Part shown: positions 57,790-64,000 of the stretch, piece by piece
Numbering within the stretch: the stretch's first letter is position 1
Layout: each line of letters opens with the position of its first letter
NCBI GenBank assembly: GCA_963691705.1
Contig: OY829542.1
Coordinates: forward strand, 28,258,579 to 28,322,578
DNA length: 64,000 bases
From: Viola odorata
Taxonomy: Eukaryota; Streptophyta; Magnoliopsida; Malpighiales; Violaceae
Direction of reading: 5' to 3'
Position numbers and translations under genes: made by a program
Notes under the pieces: model-generated
Told to the model about the DNA's origin: nothing
The model's input: the letters and a program-made list of their open reading frames with translations, nothing else
The model's database searches: none

Positions 57790-58248
57790 ATGGTGAAGAC
57801 AGAAGACGGGGTTGAGAAGTTTAGTTGCATGGTGAAGCAGAAGCCTAATTACGATTACAAGCCTAGTATTTACTGTCGGTGCGGGCAAAAGGCACCTAGA
57901 TGGATTTCATGGACGAAGAAGAATCTTGGACTTCGATTCAACAAATGTAAGCGTAGCGTTGAAGAGGGTGGATGTGGTTTTTATCTGTTCGTTGATGATC
58001 CTTTCCTAGACAGAGCTAACGCAATTATTAGAGGTTTGTGTGAAAGTGAGAAGGAACAAGCGGAGGAGATTAATAATTCGGTGGCTGAAAATAAAGAATT
58101 GAAGAGTCGGCATATGGTTTTTAATGGCATGGTGGACGAGTTGCTTAGTTTGAAGGATGAAAATCACTGCTTGACGAAAAGGCTTAATAAATTTATGTTT
58201 ATGTTAGGCTTTTTTTTATTTGTTGTGGTTTGTAATTGGATTTCTTAG
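57790..58248 (+). CDS. GRF-type zinc-finger, coiled-coil, membrane-anchored small protein
   Basis: The 152 residues counted from ATG 57790 carry a GRF-like zinc finger at about 27-70. It has Cys29, Cys31 (YCRCGQKAPRW), Cys53 (LRFNKCK) and Cys62 followed by GFYLFVDDPF. A charged coiled-coil (82-133) and a C-terminal hydrophobic segment (about 134-150, MFMLGFFLFVVVCNW) follow. This finger/coil/tail layout is common in plant genomes, and its function is unknown. The finger is expected to bind nucleic acid. It converges on the MULE transposase gene with about 670 bp between stops, so it may belong to that transposon. Confidence 0.75.
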   Translation: MVKTEDGVEKFSCMVKQKPNYDYKPSIYCRCGQKAPRWISWTKKNLGLRFNKCKRSVEEGGCGFYLFVDDPFLDRANAIIRGLCESEKEQAEEINNSVAENKELKSRHMVFNGMVDELLSLKDENHCLTKRLNKFMFMLGFFLFVVVCNWIS

Positions 58249-58916
58249 TTATTTCAATTAATGAAAAAAGTGGTGATGTTCGTCATGTTGAGATGGTTTG
58301 AAGACGGTGGTATATGCATGAAAATCAAGGAAAATTTTCACTACTTTTTTGTTCTCAAATATGTAAAATAAGACAATTTGTTTAAGATATAATATGTCAA
58401 ATAATATGAAAAATAATTTAAGATACAATGTCTTGTAGTATGAAAAACAATTTAAGATATAATGTCAAATAGAAAATTTGTATTATCTTGTGTCTAATGT
58501 CAGTGAGAACTTGTAGGAAATGACACTTCTTACATAAACATTTACATAAACGATACATAAACGATCGTATCTCAATCTCATCCAAACCATTAACATTTAC
58601 ATAAACACACAAAAATCTGTCCAGAAAAGCATGATATACATCATATAATTAATATGGATTCAAATCTCAAGCTACATAATTGTTCCAATCAAAACTAAGT
58701 ATCTCCAAGAAAAAGTACATCAAGCTGCATAATTGTTCCAGACATAATCAACAAGCTAGTACATAATATGGTCTAGTACATCCAAACAAAAGTATCTTAA
58801 GCTGTATAATTGTTCTAGACATAATCAACGAGCTAGTACATAATATGGTCTAATACAATACCACACAAAATCAACGACCTATTACATAATATGGTCTAGT
58901 ACCAGCTTTATAATTC
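58249..58916. repeat. AT-rich spacer with imperfect repeats
   Basis: ATAATATGAAAAA(T/C)AATTTAAGATA recurs near 58400-58460. ACATAATATGGTCTA(G/A)TAC recurs at about 58762, 58839 and 58883 within a 77-bp-like period. No coding signal. Confidence 0.6.
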
Positions 58917-61900
58917 CTACTTTCTTGAAGTACTAGCTCCATTAGACCCTTGACTGGCAAAAATATCATGCTCAGCTCTCACTCTTGCAAGGTGGTCTGC
59001 TAGGATTGAACCTCTTCCATCCCCATCCTGTGAGTGTGTCTTTCTTCTATCTGGGACATCAATAACGCTTTGTCGTTGTGTTTTAGGTTGCGAAGTAAGA
59101 CAGAAACAACCATAAAGCATTGGATTACCATCTATGTCTAGTTAAAAAAGCATGTTCTATACTACACACAATCACATGTTCTATAAACTCACATCATAGC
59201 ACGTCCACCCATATTCATCAACAAAACAACCATAGCCTCTCGGTAATTTACCCTTATTTTTTGCAGACTTCTTTTTTCTCCCTTTGGTAGGTGGGGCTGT
59301 TCCACATGATTGTCTCAGTTCTTGCAAAAGTACCTGGCTTCTGTCAGACAATTGGGAGGTTTGAACTTGCGAGTGTTGCATTTCTGAAGCAGACACATGA
59401 GAAGCTTGTGTTTGCACTTGTGAGTTTGCTGGATTTGCAAAATGTCGCCACAGGAAAAAAATGGTACCAATCTTAAAAATTGTATTTCATATTACCCTAA
59501 AAATACAATTAGTGATAGGTTGGATCAACTAACCCTGCTGGCAGGGTTTAAGACACATACGTCTCTCCTATGGCCCTCTATTTTGCAAAATGAACATAAT
59601 GTCTTCCTTTGCTTCCTAGTAGTGACTTCATCTGAACCAGCAACCTGTCCTTGTTCTGGAACAGCAACATTTTCTTCTCGTGTTTCATCAATCTGCATTT
59701 TTACAATTACCAAATTATCAAAAATATTTTAACCAGAATTACAAAGTTAAATAAAAGTACAATTTATATTATAACCAGCCCAGTATAAGTGGCACCTGAT
59801 TTTTTGGATTGTCTGGGCAAGTGTTGGAATAGTGTCCAGGCTTCTTGCAGAATGTGCATGACATCTTCCTTCCTTTATGACTCAATTTTGTCCCAAACTG
59901 TGCTGGCTCCCAACCTTCCCTCCTCCTCATCTTCTTTGGTCTCCCAGGAAATTCAACAAATGAAGGTGGCTTAATTGAAGTGATTGCCACTCTTGTCCAA
60001 AACTTCTTAGAATGCACAGGCAAGATTGGGAACTTGTAGGCCAATTCAAACATTTCCCGACTACACCACTTCGACACATAACATCTAACATCTAAGTTGT
60101 GACTCTCATTTCTAATGACACACATTGCATGTGCATAAGGTATACCGGTTAATTCCCACATCCTACATGTACAACTAGATTTCTCCAAGCTCACCACCCA
60201 GCTAGTGTCCTCATCTAGGTGTACTTCAAATCCATCATCTCCATTGCTATCCACGTAAAGTCTCCTACTCTCTTCCATGTTGTGATTAATCTTTTTCTAA
60301 ATGTTTGGACCAAAACCATCTTTAAACTTGTTCAAAAAGCTTTTTCTCTCTTTAAACCTCTTGAACACTACTTTACGAATGGTTTCAAATAATTTAACAA
60401 TGGATTTGTATCTAGACTCTATAATCATGCTGTTAAAAGTCTCACTCATATTGTTATCTACCACATCAGAACAACATGAAGTATTTTGGAATGCTTTGCA
60501 CCAGTAATTTGGAGGAACTTCCAAAAAATCAGACATTGCTGTGGTGGACATACCTCCTTAAATCTCAAGTTCATCAAGAAATTCTGGTGTAGTTGGTGCT
60601 TTGCAAGCTATCCAAAACTGCTTGTGCAACTCCTCACTGTAGTGTGCTTTTCTCCATTTAGCAAAGATGTGCCTGCCACATCTTCTAGTAACAACTGAAG
60701 GCATCAATTCATTAACGGCAGAAAGTAATCCCTACACATTCATTTTTAAGATTTTAGTTAAATCTATTCATTAGTTTAATAAATGTAAAAGTAGGTGTTA
60801 AGAAACTTGAGGTATGTACCTTTTGTTGATCAGACATGAATGTGAATCCTTCCCCTCTTGCAATGACAGAAGCACCATCAGAAGCATAGACAAAGTTGCC
60901 TCTAGCAACGTCCAAATCCAACATGAGCAATTCTAAGAACCATTTCCATGATTCTTTGCACTCATAACCCACAGTTGCCCACGCAATTGGGTAAATTTGG
61001 TCGTTTGGATCCCTACCAACTGCTGCAAGAATTTCACCCTTGAAAGGACCTTTAAGGAAACAACCGTCTAGCCCAATTATCTTCCTGCACGCAGAATTGA
61101 ACCCTCTCCTAACACCATCAAAACACACGTACATTCTTTTGAAAACTCCATCTGGTGCCTTCAACATAACCGTACTACTAGGATTACTACTTCTAAGCTC
61201 CTCAGCATAGTCTTCCAACTTGGCAAATTCCTTCAAAGGGTTACCAATGTAATGCTCAACCATTTGCTGCTTGGCATGTCTACACTGCCCTCGAGACACC
61301 CTTATCCTAGTTTGCCCATTGAAATTCTCTTTCATTTCTGCTACAGTAAGCTTCAATGTAACTTTCCTAAGATCATTCATAAACCACTCCGCAAGATTTC
61401 TAAAACTAAGATAAGAAATGTGGAATTATTTTTGACACGAGTGGTGACTTACAAACGTTTTAATCATCCATTGCCCATTCCTCCCATCGATTGAGCAAAG
61501 AATCTTCCACTCACAATTACTACCCTTACATTCAACCCTACACCTTTTTTTTCATCTTGCACATAACCTCACATCTCTCCTATTGAATATGGCATGTTTC
61601 ACCACAGCTTTCTTGAACTCTGTCTTGTTTGGAAAAACCATACCAAGATGAAAATGGGGATTATGCTCACCTGCTAAGAATCGAGGCCTTCTAGATGGAA
61701 TTCTCTTGCCATGATCTGCATCGCTGGCACTGCTGGAGGTCAAGTAACTTGCCTCGGAGTCACTATTAAAATGGACCTCATTTTCATCCTCAATAGCTGC
61801 ATTTCTTGTAATGTTGGCCTTTTCTCTTCTGTTTATTTCCCACCTTATTTCGTCCACTAAATCTTCCTCATTCCCGCCAAAATTGATTTTAACCCTTGCA

Positions 61901-62642
61901 TTTCCCTCCCTTTCATTCCCCCCACCAGGACCACTAACCCCACTTGGTCCCTTCATACTTTCTCTCACCTCCCTTTTTTTGTTCTTTTTTTATTTTTTCT
62001 CACCCCTTCTCTTGAATCTTTCTCTCTTTTCCTGAGTCATCCTCAACTCCTCATCCTCGTCAGCAGACAAATAAGGACAATCCACGCAATATTCTTCTAC
62101 TGTAGGCTCATACTCTTAGTCCCCACCATCATCACATTTATACTCACTTTCCCTTTGCTCAGTCTCATACCCATCAAATTCATTGTCATGAGAGTCATCA
62201 TCAAAAACACATTTACCCTTACTGGACCCACCAACAACCCTATGTCCATGTTCTAAAATTCCCAACTTTTTACACATGGTAATGGGGTTTAGGTCATCAA
62301 AATAAGGATGCATATCATCACCATGCTCTACATATAAATTGACAGCCTTATTCTCAAGTGCATAATTGATAAATACACCAAATGTACTGTCACCATCAAG
62401 AACTTTTAAATTTTTCATCAACCCCAGCCCTGCCAGTATGTGTCATACCATAACTTGCTAATATTCTTGTATCCTAATTCACCACACTTATCTAAAATGG
62501 TAAAAAATGATACTTCATCAACATCAACTGTTTCTTTAATAATAGTCCCACCAGCATATAACCACCCACCCTCCACTGTAATCAATTTCCCACCAATATA
62601 AAATGTAAAGGTTGTCATTTTCCCTGGCCACACCAACATCAA
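58917..62642 (-). pseudogene. MuDR-type (MULE) transposase gene, degenerate
   Basis: Right to left: a PB1-like N-terminal domain (TFTFYIGGKLITVEGGW, LYVEHGDD; 62320-62620), an acidic stretch, and the MuDR DNA-binding region (FHLGMVFPNKTEFKKAV; about 61.6 kb). Next come the MULE transposase core 60754-61380 (IGLDGCFLKGPFKG, FMSDQQK), a SWIM finger (CTCRMWELTGIPYAHA) and two zinc knuckles (CTFCKKPGHYSNTC, CSFCKIEGHRRDVC). A true intron (QQK|GTACAT to TGTAG|GG) splits the core at about 60.72-60.82 kb. A one-base frame change at 62418 and stops near 62116, 62010, 61552 and 60556 disable it. The SWIM finger has Tyr for its third Cys. Confidence 0.85.
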
Positions 62643-62924
62643 TATAAAATAAAGTCAATGAGGAGTAAAGAAAACGCGTTAAACAAACTCTACATACAAA
62701 TAGACAAAACCAGAAATGAATAAAGGTTGTCATCGAATCTCTGCACTACATACATACAGACAAAAACATTTTAATTTAATATTTAAATGGGTCCAAGACA
62801 ACAAATTCTGTTCAGTCCAGGTACCATTTAAAGACAACAGTTAAACAAACCCTCAAAATTTCATTATAAAAGGCTGGAACACAATCACACACACATCAAC
62901 GACTGCATCATTACTAGTAGGGTT
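62643..62924. other. AT-rich flank of the MULE gene
   Basis: No ORF. Expected to hold the transposase promoter and, further right, the terminal inverted repeat, but I could not pair it with the left side. Confidence 0.4.
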
Positions 62925-63090
62925 GTACACGGGTCGGGTCGGGTCGGTTATAGGCCTGACCCGCCACCGACCCGCCCAGTAGTTAGCGGGTCGGTTCGGG
63001 TCGGTTATAAGTATATATAACCGCGGGTTGGCGGGTGTAGCGGGTCGGGTCGGTTATCCGCGGGTTGGCGGGTTGATTCTGGGCCTAACC
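62925..63090. repeat. GGGTCGGGTCGG-rich block
   Basis: TAGGGTTGTACACGGGTCGGGTCGG starts a roughly 165-bp G/C-rich segment with many direct and inverted GGGTCGG/CCGACCC and CGCGGGTTGGCGGG words. This type occurs near ends of short plant DNA transposons. The surrounding DNA is AT-rich. Confidence 0.5.
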
Positions 63091-63174
63091 TATTGGGCCG
63101 GGCTTAACAAAAAAAAAAAATACCTAAAAAAAAAGACAACCATCTGCTATCAAAAATCAAAATCCATCCATGAA

Positions 63175-63469
63175 CAACCATTTAGCAACTGTCAAATTTC
63201 ATCTGTGGCAACAAGCCCATCAACATTTTAGCTGCACAAGATGTGAACAAAACCAACCATTCAAAAAGCTGAGGAGCACAAAAATATCAGTATAGCTGCT
63301 ATCACTTTCAGCATCAACTAACAACCATTTAGCAACTATCAAATTTCATCCGTGAGCAACAAGCCCATCAACATTTTAGCTGCACAAGATGTGAACAGAA
63401 CCAACCATTCAAAAAGCTGAGGAACACGAAAATATCAGTATAGCTGCTATCACTATCAGCATCAACTAA
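63175..63469. repeat. 147-bp tandem duplication
   Basis: Units 63175-63321 and 63322-63469 both begin CAACCATTTAGCAACT and share AGCTGCACAAGATGTGAACA and CAAAAAGCTGAGGA. A third copy starts but breaks after a few bases. Beyond, 63480-64000 is AT-rich with no gene recognised. Confidence 0.8.
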
Positions 63470-64000
63470 CAACCAACAGCTAGCTGCTATCAAAATCCAT
63501 CCATGACCAATAAATAGCAGCAATAACTAACCAACAAACAGTAGCAACAATTAACCAAAAAAATAGCAGTAACAATTAACCAAAATACGTAACTGCTTCT
63601 TCCATTTCCTATCAAGCTTTGTTAAATACCCTCCTCAATCTCTCTTTCACGCTAAACACTGTTAACAATAAAAATGCAAAGAAATTATGCAATGAATGCA
63701 AGCTTAAAGAACAAAAGACCAAATGTATGAAAATTGAAAAATACGAAAAAACCAACCATGCTCTTAAGTCTTAAGCAACAGCCTCTTCATCCTCCTCCAA
63801 ACTTTTATACATGCATTAATAATAGATAAAAAAATCAGCAAAAAGTCTCAACCATAATGATGAAAAAAAAAATTAAAAGTCAATAAATATACTCTTCATC
63901 AACATCAAGATCCAAAGTCACTTTTGACGCAAATTCTGCAAAATCAGAAAACGTGATCAGAATTCATTAATATTCAAAGAATCATAAACTTTTGCAATAA

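Noticed and set aside
62116..62642. Treating the PB1-like ORFs as two small independent genes
   Set aside because: They are consecutive parts of one MULE N-terminal domain separated by a one-base frame change at about 62418.

Overview
The window is nuclear DNA of a flowering plant, most likely a eudicot. It carries Athila, Tat and chromovirus Ty3/gypsy LTR retrotransposons, a MuDR-type (MULE) transposon and a CACTA end. Three intron-bearing plant-type genes sit in AT-rich spacers. No bacterial, organellar, rRNA, tRNA or CRISPR signal was seen.

Region 1-7.3 kb is a nest of related Ty3/gypsy elements. The end of a plus-strand element (D) and a complete small minus-strand element (A, 1374-4043, duplication GTTAG) both sit inside the pol gene of a third, minus-strand element (B, gag-protease at 4.05-6.55 kb). 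Region 7.3-18.64 kb is a head-to-tail array of a short non-autonomous LTR element related to A. Its units share LTRs in the pattern LTR-internal-LTR-internal, with twelve LTRs, and it shows recent higher-order duplications like a satellite in the making.

Region 18.64-35.8 kb holds two decayed Athila-lineage elements on the plus strand, each with pol followed by an extra env-position ORF. Between them lies a minus-strand patch made of a chromovirus-like LTR piece and a Tat-lineage gag-protease fragment. A 200-base run of N lies at 32790-32989. Region 35.8-44.1 kb is one full-length minus-strand chromovirus (C) with duplication GGTAC, itself carrying a MITE-like insertion and a 229-bp duplication in its integrase. 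A CACTA terminus ends at 45090.

From 45 kb the window is more genic. There is a three-exon methylesterase-family (alpha/beta hydrolase) gene at 46933-47975 on the minus strand, and a nine-exon auxilin-related J-domain gene at 49610-55388 on the minus strand. A small GRF-type zinc-finger/coiled-coil/membrane-anchor gene ends at 58248 on the plus strand. A degenerate MULE transposase gene lies at 58917-62642 on the minus strand, converging on the GRF gene. Repeats fill the right edge.

All element and gene names rest on recognising motifs by eye. No alignment or database search was run, and exon limits are read from GT-AG sites and reading phase.
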